Of a DNA stretch of 32,835 nucleotides, positions 22,407 to 29,891 are shown one piece after another. Positions within the stretch are counted from its first letter, which is position 1. Each line of letters opens with the position of its first letter. The stretch covers positions 1 to 32,835 of the forward strand of contig JBCBBT010000039.1 in NCBI GenBank assembly GCA_038531315.1, given 5' to 3'. This stretch comes from JAJFFW01 sp038531315 (lineage in GTDB: Bacteria > Pseudomonadota > Alphaproteobacteria > Caulobacterales > Parvularculaceae). Both the position numbers and the translations under genes were made by a program. A model generated the notes under the pieces. The model had not been told where the DNA came from. It made no database searches and worked only from the letters and a program-made list of their open reading frames with translations.

Positions 22407-23027
22407 TCAGGCCGCTGACGCTGGTTGACGGTCGGGGGGCGCGGCGGCGGGCTTTTTTGCGCAATCGAAATAATTGTTGCCGTTGTCGTCCGTCAGTCTG
22501 GAAACCGTTTCAGCACCCGCCTTTTCAAGGATGCGCCGATAAGCGTCTTCGCCCAGCGAGCGCGACAGACGGTCCGTGATGGTGTCGCGCCATTCGCATA
22601 CCTGCCACGGCGCAGAGAAAATAAAACGCCCGCCGGGCGTCAGGTGATTGACGATCCTTGTCAGGACGGTTTTCTGGTCGTCGCCCGACAATAAGAAGAT
22701 CAAGCCGATTGAGACAGCCGCGTCAAAGCGCTGATGAAAGAAGGCGCTGTCCTGCGCCGGTTCGCAGGCGACTTCGGCTTGCGGAAAGGTTTCTTTAAAT
22801 CGCTGGACAAGCCGCGGCGCGGCGTCAACGCCGTAGACGTCAGCGCCTTCCGCGATCAGGGCTTTCGAAATTGGCGCGCCGGACCCGCAACCGACATCGA
22901 GAACGCGTTTGCCGCGCAAGCGATGGCGGCGCGCCCAGTCGCCGATCAGCGCGCCGCCGATATCGGAGCGCATCGCAAGGAAGGTCTCCGCCGCCGCGTT
23001 CCAGCCCTCTGAGCGGTCCTCGCCCAT
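22407..23027 (-). CDS. Class I SAM-dependent methyltransferase
   Basis: 206 aa. Motif I 'RVLDVGCGSGAPI' (41-53) binds S-adenosylmethionine; acidic motif II is 'DVYGVDAAPRLV'; 'RFDAAVSIGLIFLL' is the motif IV region; and 'HLTPGGRFIFSAP' the post-motif. The fold matches the Methyltransf_11/25 group that acts on small molecules, lipids or quinones; the acceptor cannot be read. AGGAG 9 nt upstream supports ATG 23027. It is convergent with the preceding secreted-protein gene and divergent from typA, with a tandem repeat in the shared upstream region. Confidence 0.85.
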   Translation of the reverse strand: MGEDRSEGWNAAAETFLAMRSDIGGALIGDWARRHRLRGKRVLDVGCGSGAPISKALIAEGADVYGVDAAPRLVQRFKETFPQAEVACEPAQDSAFFHQRFDAAVSIGLIFLLSGDDQKTVLTRIVNHLTPGGRFIFSAPWQVCEWRDTITDRLSRSLGEDAYRRILEKAGAETVSRLTDDNGNNYFDCAKKPAAAPPDRQPASAA

Positions 23028-23062
23028 CCGTGGCGCTCCTTTTCTTCTGGCCCGCGCCGTCC

Positions 23063-23143
23063 CTCCGCGCCAACCTCTGTCCGGCGCTCCGCGCCAGCCT
23101 CTGTAAGGCGCTCCGCGCCAGCCTCCGTAAGGCGCTCCGCGCC
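23063..23143 (+). repeat. 24-bp tandem repeat with hairpin core
   Basis: Units at 23063-23086, 23087-23110 and 23111-23134, plus a partial fourth, share 'ctccgcgccagcctctgtaaggcg' in shorter variants. At each junction GGCGC-TCC-GCGCC forms a small stem-loop. The array sits between the divergent methyltransferase and typA genes, ~100 bp ahead of typA. On the minus strand it would read as an 8-residue GAERLTEA-type repeat, but in a frame that does not join the methyltransferase. Confidence 0.85.
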
Positions 23144-23239
23144 GGTTGCGGCGTGATCAGCGGTTGCGTCTTGCGCCAAACCCGCTAAAGCCTGCCGCCG
23201 GGATCACCGCCGGCCTCGCCCGGACAACCGGATTGTATC

Positions 23240-25093
23240 ATGGCCGCAGAACATATTCGCAATATCGCTATTATCGCCCATGTCGACCATGGCAAGACGA
23301 CGCTTGTCGACGAAATGCTGCGCCAGTCGGGCGCCGTCGCGGCGCATTCGGAGATGGCTGAGCGCGCGATGGATTCCAATGATATCGAGCGTGAACGCGG
23401 GATCACCATTCTCGCCAAATGCACGTCCGTCGAATGGACGCACGGCGCGGGCGCGCCGATCCGGCTCAATATTGTCGACACGCCCGGTCACGCGGATTTC
23501 GGCGGCGAGGTGGAGCGCATTCTCTCCATGGTGGACGGCTGTCTGTTGCTGGTCGACGCCGCCGAAGGCCCGATGCCGCAAACAAAATTCGTTTTGTCGA
23601 AAGCCCTCGCGCTCGGTTTGCGGCCGATTGTCGTTCTGAACAAAGTGGACCGGCCGAGCGCCGATCCGGATGCGGCGCTTGATGCGGCGTTCGACCTGTT
23701 CGCCGCGCTCGGCGCCACTGACGAGCAGCTTGATTTTCCGGTGCTTTATGCTTCGGGCCGCGACGGCTGGGCGGGCGAAAGCCTGGAGGCGTCGCGGGAC
23801 AATCTCCATCCGCTGTTTGAAAAAGTAATCGCCCATACGCCGCCGCCGGCGCTTGCGGGCGACGCCGAGACGGCGCCTTTTTCCATGCTGGCGACAACCC
23901 TTGAGGCTGACCCGTTCCTGGGGCGCATCCTCACCGGCCGCGTCGCCGCCGGAGCGGTCAAACCCGGCATGACGCTGAAAGCGCTGTCGCGCGACGGGGC
24001 CGAGATTGAACGGATCAGGATCAGTAAAGTGCTCGCCTTTCGCGGCCTGAAACGCCAGCCGGTCGATGAGGCGGGCGCCGGCGATATTGTGGCGCTTGCG
24101 GGCTATTCGAAAGCGTCGGTCTCCGACACGTTATGCGATCTCGCGGTGGAAACGGCGCTGCCGTCACAGCCCATCGATCCGCCGACGCTTTCTGTGACGC
24201 TCGCCCCGAACGACTCGCCGCTGGCGGGACGCGAGGGCGACAAGGTGCAAAGCCGGGTGATCCGCGAGCGGTTGATGCGTCAGGCCGAAGGCGACGTCGC
24301 GATATCGGTGAGCGAGACCGCATCGAAAGACGCGTTCGAGGTGGCGGGACGCGGCGAGCTTCAACTTGGCGTTTTGATTGAGAATATGCGCCGCGAAGGC
24401 TTTGAGTTGGCGGTCTCGCGGCCGCGCGTCGTCACCCGCCTCGACGAGGCGAGCGGCGCGACGCTTGAGCCCATCGAGGAAGTGACAATCGATGTCGACG
24501 ACGAATTTTCCGGCGCCGTCATTGAGACGCTGACCCGGCGCAAGGCCGAGCTTGTGGAAATGAAACCGTCCGGCAGCGGAAAAACCCGGCTCATCATGCA
24601 CGCGCCCGCGCGTTCGCTGATCGGCTATCACGGACAATTCTTGACCGACACGCGCGGGACCGGCGTGATGAACCGCGCCTATCTCGACCACGCGCCCCAT
24701 AAAGGTTCGATCGAGGGGCGGCGCAACGGCGTCCTGATTTCCAATGGCGACGGCGAAGCGGTGCCATATGCGCTGTGGAACCTTGAAGAACGCGGCGTCA
24801 TGTTCATTTCGCCGGGCGAGAAAGTCTACAAAGGCATGGTCATCGGCGAGAATGCGAAGCCGGAAGACCTCGACGTCAATCCCCTCAAGGCGAAGCAACT
24901 GACGAACATCCGCGCCGCCGGCAAGGACGATGCGGTCCGCCTGACGCCGCCGCGGCGGCTAAGCCTCGAAGAGGCGATCGCCTATATCGATGACGATGAA
25001 CTTGTCGAGGTGACGCCGCAATCGATCCGCCTTCGGAAGATCGAGCTGGAGCCGCATATGCGCAAACGCCGCGCCAAGGACACCGCCGCTTAA
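23240..25093 (+). CDS. typA: Ribosome-associated translational GTPase TypA/BipA
   Basis: 617 aa, typical length. BipA is an EF-G-like GTPase that binds the ribosome and helps 50S assembly and growth under stress or low temperature. G-domain motifs are intact: G1 'AHVDHGKT' (13-20), switch I 'ERGIT' (52-56), G3 'DTPGHADFGGEVER' (80-93), G4 'NKVD' (134-137), G5 near 'YASGRDG' (170-176). A beta-barrel domain II follows, then EF-G-like domains III and V ('GRGELQLGVLIENMRREGFEL' in part) and the BipA-specific C-terminal domain ('GLLxNTDG'-type region here 'NGVLISNGDGEAVPYALWNLEERG' in part, and 'NIRAAGKDDAVRLTPPR'). No strong Shine-Dalgarno precedes ATG 23240. It is followed by an intrinsic terminator. 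Confidence 0.96.
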   Translation: MAAEHIRNIAIIAHVDHGKTTLVDEMLRQSGAVAAHSEMAERAMDSNDIERERGITILAKCTSVEWTHGAGAPIRLNIVDTPGHADFGGEVERILSMVDGCLLLVDAAEGPMPQTKFVLSKALALGLRPIVVLNKVDRPSADPDAALDAAFDLFAALGATDEQLDFPVLYASGRDGWAGESLEASRDNLHPLFEKVIAHTPPPALAGDAETAPFSMLATTLEADPFLGRILTGRVAAGAVKPGMTLKALSRDGAEIERIRISKVLAFRGLKRQPVDEAGAGDIVALAGYSKASVSDTLCDLAVETALPSQPIDPPTLSVTLAPNDSPLAGREGDKVQSRVIRERLMRQAEGDVAISVSETASKDAFEVAGRGELQLGVLIENMRREGFELAVSRPRVVTRLDEASGATLEPIEEVTIDVDDEFSGAVIETLTRRKAELVEMKPSGSGKTRLIMHAPARSLIGYHGQFLTDTRGTGVMNRAYLDHAPHKGSIEGRRNGVLISNGDGEAVPYALWNLEERGVMFISPGEKVYKGMVIGENAKPEDLDVNPLKAKQLTNIRAAGKDDAVRLTPPRRLSLEEAIAYIDDDELVEVTPQSIRLRKIELEPHMRKRRAKDTAA

Positions 25094-25106
25094 CGGCGCG
25101 CAATTG

Positions 25107-25148
25107 AAAAACGCCCCCGCGGGAGAAAATCAAGCGGGGGCGTTCTTT
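25107..25148. terminator. Intrinsic terminator between typA and the rhodanese gene
   Basis: Perfect 11-bp stem AACGCCCCCGC (25110-25120) / GCGGGGGCGTT (25134-25144) with a 13-nt loop; A-run on the left and TTCTTT on the right allow use in both directions by the convergent genes. Confidence 0.85.
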
Positions 25149-25178
25149 AATGAGCCCGAGAGTGGGGAGAGAGGGGGT

Positions 25179-25580
25179 TCAAAAAGGCGGATAATCAATC
25201 GGGAGGCCTGCCTGCTCCCAGGCGGTAAAACACCCTTCGATGACGGCGACATCGCGGTGGCCGGTGGCCCTTGCTTTTTTCGCCGCCTTGGCCGCGCGCG
25301 GGCCGGCCTGGCACGAAACGGCGATCGGCTTTTCAAAGTCGCCGCCGACCGCCTCCAGTAATTTCATTTCGAAGTCCGGATCGCCGAGTGAAATGCCGAC
25401 GCTGCCTTGCGGCCGGCCGGTCTTGTTCCACTCCGAGGCTTCGCGGACATCGATAATCATCAGCGCGTTGCGGCTCGACAGCGCATAGGCGTCCGCAACG
25501 GCGACGCTTTTCAAGGCGTCATCCGTATGCGGCCCTTTGGCCTTGCCGCGAAGTCCGAACATTTCAAGAAGCCGCGCCAT
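25179..25580 (-). CDS. Single-domain rhodanese-like protein
   Basis: 133 aa. Rhodaneses carry sulfane sulfur on an active-site cysteine. 'MIIDVREASEW' (41-51) is the CH2A-like region, and the active loop 'SCQAGPRA' (89-96) holds Cys90 in the six-residue C-x-x-G-x-R form expected for sulfurtransferases. The C-terminal 'VIEGCFTAWEQAGLPI' is also family-typical. It lacks a signal peptide, so is cytoplasmic. ATG 25580, with GGGAG ~11 nt upstream, gives the family start; the longer frame would overlap the DUF2892 gene. It is 34 bases downstream of DUF2892: in E. coli YgaP a rhodanese and a DUF2892 membrane part are fused, so these two probably work together at the membrane. Confidence 0.88.
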   Translation of the reverse strand: MARLLEMFGLRGKAKGPHTDDALKSVAVADAYALSSRNALMIIDVREASEWNKTGRPQGSVGISLGDPDFEMKLLEAVGGDFEKPIAVSCQAGPRAAKAAKKARATGHRDVAVIEGCFTAWEQAGLPIDYPPF

Positions 25581-25614
25581 GGCGTTTTCGCTCCCGTGTT
25601 GCGCTGCGCGCCGG

Positions 25615-25824
25615 TTAAGACCGTGTGCGGAACCCGAAGACGCCATAGATCGGACAGAATTTGACCAGCGCCGTGATGATCAAGATGGCGCCGACCGCGA
25701 GCGCGGCGATCCCCGGGATCGAGGGCAATTCGAGGGCGCCGACGAAAAACGGCGCGGCGACGAGAACGCCGCCCAGGATGATGCGCAAAATACGATCTAC
25801 AGCGCCAACATTTGCAGAGGTCAT
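25615..25824 (-). CDS. DUF2892 (YgaP-type) inner-membrane protein
   Basis: 69 aa with two hydrophobic helices (about 11-29 and 36-54). 'NVGAVDRILRIILGG' at the start and 'CPIYGVFGFRT' at the end are the family signatures. In YgaP this module anchors a rhodanese and forms a membrane dimer. AGGAG 5-6 nt before ATG 25824 is a strong ribosome site, but it lies in an inverted repeat. It sits between the Crp/Fnr regulator and the rhodanese, all on one strand. Confidence 0.9.
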   Translation of the reverse strand: MTSANVGAVDRILRIILGGVLVAAPFFVGALELPSIPGIAALAVGAILIITALVKFCPIYGVFGFRTRS

Positions 25825-25827
25825 TAA

Positions 25828-25854
25828 AGTCTCCTGTCTGGTTCGGTGGAGACT
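25828..25854 (-). promoter_or_regulatory. Inverted repeat covering the DUF2892 ribosome site
   Basis: AGTCTCC (25828-25834) and GGAGACT (25848-25854) are perfect complements separated by 13 nt. In the minus-strand mRNA the downstream arm contains the GGAG ribosome site, so a hairpin could hide it. This only works if transcription starts upstream of 25854. Confidence 0.4.
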
Positions 25855-25879
25855 GTCCTAAGACGGCGGCGCGTCCCGG

Positions 25880-25898
25880 TCGGTGACTAAGTCACCGA
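25880..25898. promoter_or_regulatory. 19-bp perfect palindrome, possible regulator operator
   Basis: TCGGTGACT-A-AGTCACCGA is a perfect dyad spanning the stop codon of the Crp/Fnr gene. The GTGA...TCAC arms resemble Crp/Fnr half-sites but the spacing is 5 rather than 6. Its centre is 65 bp upstream of the DUF2892 start; a transcription start near 25848 would put it at about -41, the class II activator position, with a weak TAGGAC -10 at 25855-25860. It may equally be a 3' hairpin. Confidence 0.45.
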
Positions 25899-26545
25899 GG
25901 ATCGGCGGCCGCGGTGAGGCGCTTCAAAGACGGCGCATCGACGATCGCAATGGCGCCGCGGCCCCGCTCAATAAGGCCGGATTTCTCCCATTTGGCGAGT
26001 TTGCGGCTGACGACTTCGCGTGACGTGCCAAGGTCGGCCGCAAGCCGGTCGTGGGTTGCGCTGACCGTCAGCGCATCGCCGGCGAGATTTAAAAGACGCT
26101 CGGCGAGACGCGTTTCGATGGGCGTGAAGGCGATGTCTTCGACTTTGCCCATCATGGCCGCGAGGCGCTGTGAAAAGGACCCAAAGACGACGGCGCGAAA
26201 GTCCGCCGACGCATTCAGTTTTTCCTGAAACGCCGCCATCGGCAAGACGCAGGCGCGCGCATCTTCTTCGACGGTCGCCTCGGCGCTGTAATCATCGCCG
26301 CTCAAAAGACAGGACGTCGTGAGGACGCAGGTCTGCCCGGCGCCGAACCGATAAAGAAGAACCGCCTTGCCGCTCGCCGCCACAAGGTCGACGCGGATTG
26401 AGCCGTCAAGCAGGTAATAAAAATTCGAGCAGGGATCGCCCGCATGGAAGACCGGCGCGCCGGCCGGCAGGGACACGACCGCCGCATCGGCAAGACAGTC
26501 AGGCGGCGTTGCAGAAATGGCTGTGGGTGAGGCGGGCGTGGTCAT
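25892..26545 (-). CDS. Crp/Fnr family transcriptional regulator
   Basis: 217 aa. Residues ~25-110 form the cyclic-nucleotide-like beta-roll ('LPAGAPVFHAGDPCSNFYYLLDGSI' in part); ~120-145 the dimer helix; and ~150-205 a winged helix ('HDRLAADLGTSREVVSRKLA', helix-turn-helix at ~165-185, then 'LIERGRGAIAI'). The cAMP-binding Arg/Ser motif is not evident, and the N-terminal Fe-S cysteine cluster of Fnr is missing. Cysteines occur at 17, 39, 73, 79 and 99; the 'TCVLTTSCLLSG' stretch is conserved in a subgroup I associate with rhodanese/DUF2892 neighbours, making sulfur or redox sensing a reasonable guess. The ribosome site is weak. It probably controls the two genes downstream. Confidence 0.88.
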   Translation of the reverse strand: MTTPASPTAISATPPDCLADAAVVSLPAGAPVFHAGDPCSNFYYLLDGSIRVDLVAASGKAVLLYRFGAGQTCVLTTSCLLSGDDYSAEATVEEDARACVLPMAAFQEKLNASADFRAVVFGSFSQRLAAMMGKVEDIAFTPIETRLAERLLNLAGDALTVSATHDRLAADLGTSREVVSRKLAKWEKSGLIERGRGAIAIVDAPSLKRLTAAADPR

Positions 26546-26662
26546 GCTATCGTTCTAGCAGCCCTGGCGCGCCATGTCTGCGCTCCGGCGCGATTTCGCC
26601 GTCGTTGCCTCTATTTTGTGATCGCCTCTCTGTTGCGTTGTTCCCGCGCGTACGCTCTTCGA

Positions 26663-26700
26663 CTTCCTGGCTTCCTGGCTTCCTGGCTTCCTGGCTTCCC
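26663..26700 (+). repeat. 8-bp tandem repeat (CTTCCTGG)
   Basis: Four exact copies of CTTCCTGG (26663-26694) plus CTTCCC, in the spacer between the Crp/Fnr start and the tdk stop. It is outside any supported gene. Confidence 0.85.
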
Positions 26701-26720
26701 AGCGGGCCAGCGCCCCGGCG

Positions 26721-27314
26721 TCAGGCCGTCTTGTCGTCGAGCGCCGCACGCCAATGCTTGCGGCACATTGATACGTAGTCGGTTTTTTCAACGCCAACCT
26801 GTGCGCCGCGGGAAACGGCGGCGCCGGACTTGTCGCGCCGCAGGTTCATCGTCGCCTTCCTGCCGCAATGGCAAATTGTGCGGGCTTCGCGCAGATCGTC
26901 CGCGATGGCGAGCAGCGTCGCCGCGCCTTCAAAAAGCGCGCCTTTGAAATCGGTTCGGATGCCGTAACACAATACCGGGATTTCCAGATCGTCGCCGAGG
27001 CGCGCGAGTTGCCAGACCTGTTTTTCGGTCAGGAATTGCGCTTCGTCGAAGAACACCGCGTCGAGGGGCGTTTGTTTATGTTGCGCGCCGACGGCGGCGA
27101 ACAGATCGATCCCGTCGTGAAAAATATGCGCCGGCGCGCTGAGGCCGATCCGCGATTCGATGGCGCCTTTCGTCGGATCGTCCGGCGCGGCGTGGTGGCC
27201 CGATGTCCACAACATCACCGTGAGGCCGCGCTCGCGATAATTGTGCGCCGCCTGCAAAAGAATGGCGGATTTGCCGGCGTTCATGGCGCTAAACGTAAAA
27301 TAGAGCTTCGACAT
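26721..27314 (-). CDS. tdk: Thymidine kinase
   Basis: 197 aa, the normal length for type II thymidine kinase, which phosphorylates thymidine in the salvage pathway. P-loop 'SAMNAGKS' (9-16); 'FFDEAQFL' (88-95) with catalytic Glu91; the lasso-type nucleoside-binding region 'VEKTDYVSMCRKH' (175-187); and four zinc ligands Cys148, Cys150, Cys184 and His187. Everything is intact. The start codon ATG 27314 follows a perfect 16-bp palindrome that contains the only purine-rich stretch available for ribosome binding. The frame is open far upstream through the ABC transporter region, which is a shadow. It is divergent from the ABC exporter gene. Confidence 0.95.
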   Translation of the reverse strand: MSKLYFTFSAMNAGKSAILLQAAHNYRERGLTVMLWTSGHHAAPDDPTKGAIESRIGLSAPAHIFHDGIDLFAAVGAQHKQTPLDAVFFDEAQFLTEKQVWQLARLGDDLEIPVLCYGIRTDFKGALFEGAATLLAIADDLREARTICHCGRKATMNLRRDKSGAAVSRGAQVGVEKTDYVSMCRKHWRAALDDKTA

Positions 27315-27316
27315 AA

Positions 27317-27332
27317 CCCTATCCGGATAGGG
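27317..27332. promoter_or_regulatory. Perfect palindrome directly upstream of tdk
   Basis: CCCTATCCGGATAGGG is a perfect 16-bp dyad whose edge is 2 bases before the tdk ATG. It overlaps the position of the ribosome site and the upstream region shared with the ABC exporter gene. It could be an operator or form an RNA hairpin. Confidence 0.5.
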
Positions 27333-27428
27333 CGATTCCTTTGGCGGCGGGCGCATCCGCGGCGCCCGCCCTGAAAATCGGGCGCGCGCGTCTTTTCTCA
27401 GCCGCATTGTCGGCGCATATACCGACAC

Positions 27429-29282
27429 ATGTTTTCGTGGTTTGAAAAACGCCTCGCGCCCTTCCCCGCAACGCCCGTCGGCCCGCCGCCGAAGGAGATG
27501 GCGGCGTTTTGCTGGCATTACACAAAAGACGCCTGGCCCTTCCTTATTGCGATGTCCGCATTGTCGGCGTTGATCGCCATTGGCGAGGTCGCGCTTTTCG
27601 GGTTTCTCGGCCAGCTCGTCGACTGGCTTCAGGAAAGCGGCCGCGAGGGATTTCTCCAGCGCGAGCGCGGCGCTCTGATCGTCATGGCGCTGGTGCTTCT
27701 GGTTTTGTTGCCGGGCGCATCGCTCGCGTCGTCGTTGATTGTACACCAGACATTGCTCGGCAATCTGCCGATGATCGGACGCTGGCGAATGCACCGGTTG
27801 TTGCTGCGCCAGTCGATGCGGTTTTTCTCCGACGAGTTCGCCGGCCGGATCGCGACCAAGCTGATGCAGACATCGCTCGCCGTGCGCGAAGCGGTGATGA
27901 AAATCCTCGATATTCTGGTTTTCGTAGCGGTCTATTTCATCAGTATGCTGGTCTTGATCGCGAGCGCCGATCTGAGGCTGGTGGCGCCGCTTATTGTCTG
28001 GTTCGCCGTTTATCTGGCGATCCTGCGCTATTTTGTGCCGCGCCTGCGCAAAACGTCGGAGCGTCAGGCCGATGCGCGCTCGAAAATGACCGGCCGCATC
28101 GTCGACAGCTACACCAATATCGCCACCGTCAAGCTGTTCTCGCATTCGGGTCGCGAGGAAGCCTATGCGCGCGAGGGCATGGATGAGTTCCTGCAGACCG
28201 TCCACCCGCAGATGCGGCTGGTGACGCTCTTTTATACGCTGACCTATTTTAACAATGCGGTCGTGGTCTTCCTGATCGCGGGAATGTCGATGTATCTCTG
28301 GCTGGCCGGGCTCATCAATGTCGGCGCCATCGCCGCCGCCATTGCGCTCACCTTGCGCATCAACGGCATGTCGCAATGGATTATGTGGGAGGTCTCGGCG
28401 CTGTTTGAAAATATCGGCGTCATTCACGACGGGATGGCGATGTTGAACAAGCCCGTCGATGTTGTCGATGCGCCGGACGCGCGCCCGCTCGCGCTCGCCC
28501 ACGGCGCCGTAACGTTCGACCACGTGAAATTCCACTACGGCAAGGACGGCGGCGTGATCGACGATTTATCGCTTGCGATCGCGGCGGGTGAAAAGATCGG
28601 CCTTGTCGGACGCTCCGGCGCCGGCAAGACCACGCTGACCAATCTTCTCCTGCGGTTTTATGATGTCGAAGGCGGACGGGTCCTGATCGACGGCGAGGAT
28701 ATCGCGCGCGTCACGCAGGAAAGCCTGCGCGCCAATATCGGCGTCGTAACCCAGGACACATCGCTCCTTCATCGCTCAATCCGGGAAAACATCGCCTACG
28801 GACGGCCCGACGCCAGTGAAGCGGAGATCGCCGAGGCGATTGCCCGCGCCAACGCCGGACGCTTCATCGACGACCTTGAAGATCAAAAGGGCCGGCGGGG
28901 CCTTGACGCCCATGTCGGCGAGCGCGGCGTCAAGCTTTCCGGCGGCCAGCGGCAACGCATTGCGATTGCGCGCATCTTCTTGAAAAACGCGCCGATCCTG
29001 ATCCTTGACGAAGCAACGTCTGCGCTCGATTCAGAAGTCGAAGCGGCGATACAGGAAAATCTCCTTGCGCTCATGGAAGGCAAGACCGTGATTGCGATTG
29101 CGCACCGGCTTTCGACGATTGCGCAAATGGACCGTCTGGTCGTCCTCGATGCGGGCGATATCGTCGAGGAGGGTGACCATGAAACGCTGGTCGCCGGCGG
29201 CGGTCTTTATGCGGAGCTTTGGGCGCGTCAGTCCGGCGGCTTCCTCGGCGGCGCCAAGCGTCAGCCCGCAGCGGCCGAATAA
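27429..29282 (+). CDS. MsbA-like ABC exporter (fused membrane and ATPase domains)
   Basis: 617 aa half-transporter of the type I exporter group. The first ~330 residues hold six membrane helices with the usual intracellular loops ('MRFFSDEFAGRIATKLMQTSL' in part, and 'SYTNIATVKLFSHSGREE'). The nucleotide-binding domain has Walker A 'GRSGAGKTTL' (~394), Q-loop 'VVTQDTSLLHRSIRENIAYG' (~440), signature 'LSGGQRQRIAIAR' (~502), Walker B 'ILILDEATSALD' (~522), and H-loop 'IAHRLSTI' (~557). All are intact, so it should be active as a homodimer. Substrate (lipid, drug or peptide) cannot be read; no partner gene adjoins. Start ATG 27429 has no clear Shine-Dalgarno. Confidence 0.93.
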   Translation: MFSWFEKRLAPFPATPVGPPPKEMAAFCWHYTKDAWPFLIAMSALSALIAIGEVALFGFLGQLVDWLQESGREGFLQRERGALIVMALVLLVLLPGASLASSLIVHQTLLGNLPMIGRWRMHRLLLRQSMRFFSDEFAGRIATKLMQTSLAVREAVMKILDILVFVAVYFISMLVLIASADLRLVAPLIVWFAVYLAILRYFVPRLRKTSERQADARSKMTGRIVDSYTNIATVKLFSHSGREEAYAREGMDEFLQTVHPQMRLVTLFYTLTYFNNAVVVFLIAGMSMYLWLAGLINVGAIAAAIALTLRINGMSQWIMWEVSALFENIGVIHDGMAMLNKPVDVVDAPDARPLALAHGAVTFDHVKFHYGKDGGVIDDLSLAIAAGEKIGLVGRSGAGKTTLTNLLLRFYDVEGGRVLIDGEDIARVTQESLRANIGVVTQDTSLLHRSIRENIAYGRPDASEAEIAEAIARANAGRFIDDLEDQKGRRGLDAHVGERGVKLSGGQRQRIAIARIFLKNAPILILDEATSALDSEVEAAIQENLLALMEGKTVIAIAHRLSTIAQMDRLVVLDAGDIVEEGDHETLVAGGGLYAELWARQSGGFLGGAKRQPAAAE

Positions 29283-29417
29283 ACGCGCCGCCGCCCTCTT
29301 TTGGACGAGCGCCCGGCCTGGCCCATGGGCTAACGCGGGCAGTAACGCGTTTGTTGATGGCGCGTGATCGGCCCGCGCCCCAACTTTGATTGCGACCGCA
29401 ATGCAAAGGAAATGACC

Positions 29418-29891
29418 ATGGCCCAGCAATCAAAATCGCTCATTGGCGGCCTCCTCGGCGCTGTTGTCGCTGTCGGGCTTTTTGGGTTAAGCCCGGCAAC
29501 CGCCGCGTCGACGCCGCAAACCGTGCGCGCCGCAAAAGTGGGAGCCGTCGCCGCCGCGACGTACGACAGTCGCGCTGACAGGGCGTACGGATATGTCTCC
29601 GATCGGGCGCTTTTTACAAAGACCCGTTTCCATGGCCGGCGCATCGGCCAAGGCGTTAAAGGCGCCAAAGGCGTCAAAGGCGCTTATGGGGTCCATGCGC
29701 CGCGCCGTCTTCACAGCAAGAGCGGTCTTTATCGCCACAAATATTATGACGGACGCGGCTACGGCGCCCATCGCAAGAGTTTTCGCGGCAAGTCGGCGCG
29801 TTTCCACCACCAAAAGCGCCTGCGTTCTCACCGCAGCCTCGCCGGCAAGCGTTTTCACCGGAGAGGCGTGAAGACCGTCAGGCGGCGTTAG
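29418..29891 (+). CDS. Small secreted cationic protein, function unknown
   Basis: 157 aa. Signal peptide ~1-30 ('LIGGLLGAVVAVGLFGLSPATA-A'). The mature part is strongly basic with Lys, Arg, His, Gly and Tyr, a short 'VKGAKGVKGAYGV' repeat near residue 80, and an 'HRxxxGKRFHRRGVKTVRRR' end. No cysteine and no known domain. AGGAA 6-8 nt before ATG 29418 fits best; ATG 29412 is also possible, and the open frame to 29364 is unlikely. It resembles in style, not in sequence, the Arg-rich secreted protein at 19833. Polyanion binding in the envelope is a guess. Confidence 0.65.
   Translation: MAQQSKSLIGGLLGAVVAVGLFGLSPATAASTPQTVRAAKVGAVAAATYDSRADRAYGYVSDRALFTKTRFHGRRIGQGVKGAKGVKGAYGVHAPRRLHSKSGLYRHKYYDGRGYGAHRKSFRGKSARFHHQKRLRSHRSLAGKRFHRRGVKTVRRR

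Noticed and set aside
22946..23179. Minus-strand frame encoding GAERLTEA-type repeats through the 24-bp array
   Set aside because: It has no ribosome site, runs out of frame into the methyltransferase gene and ends there; better explained as a non-coding tandem repeat.
26721..28535. Long minus-strand frame extending tdk through the ABC exporter
   Set aside because: The extra N-terminal part is antisense to the transporter; thymidine kinase begins normally at 27314.
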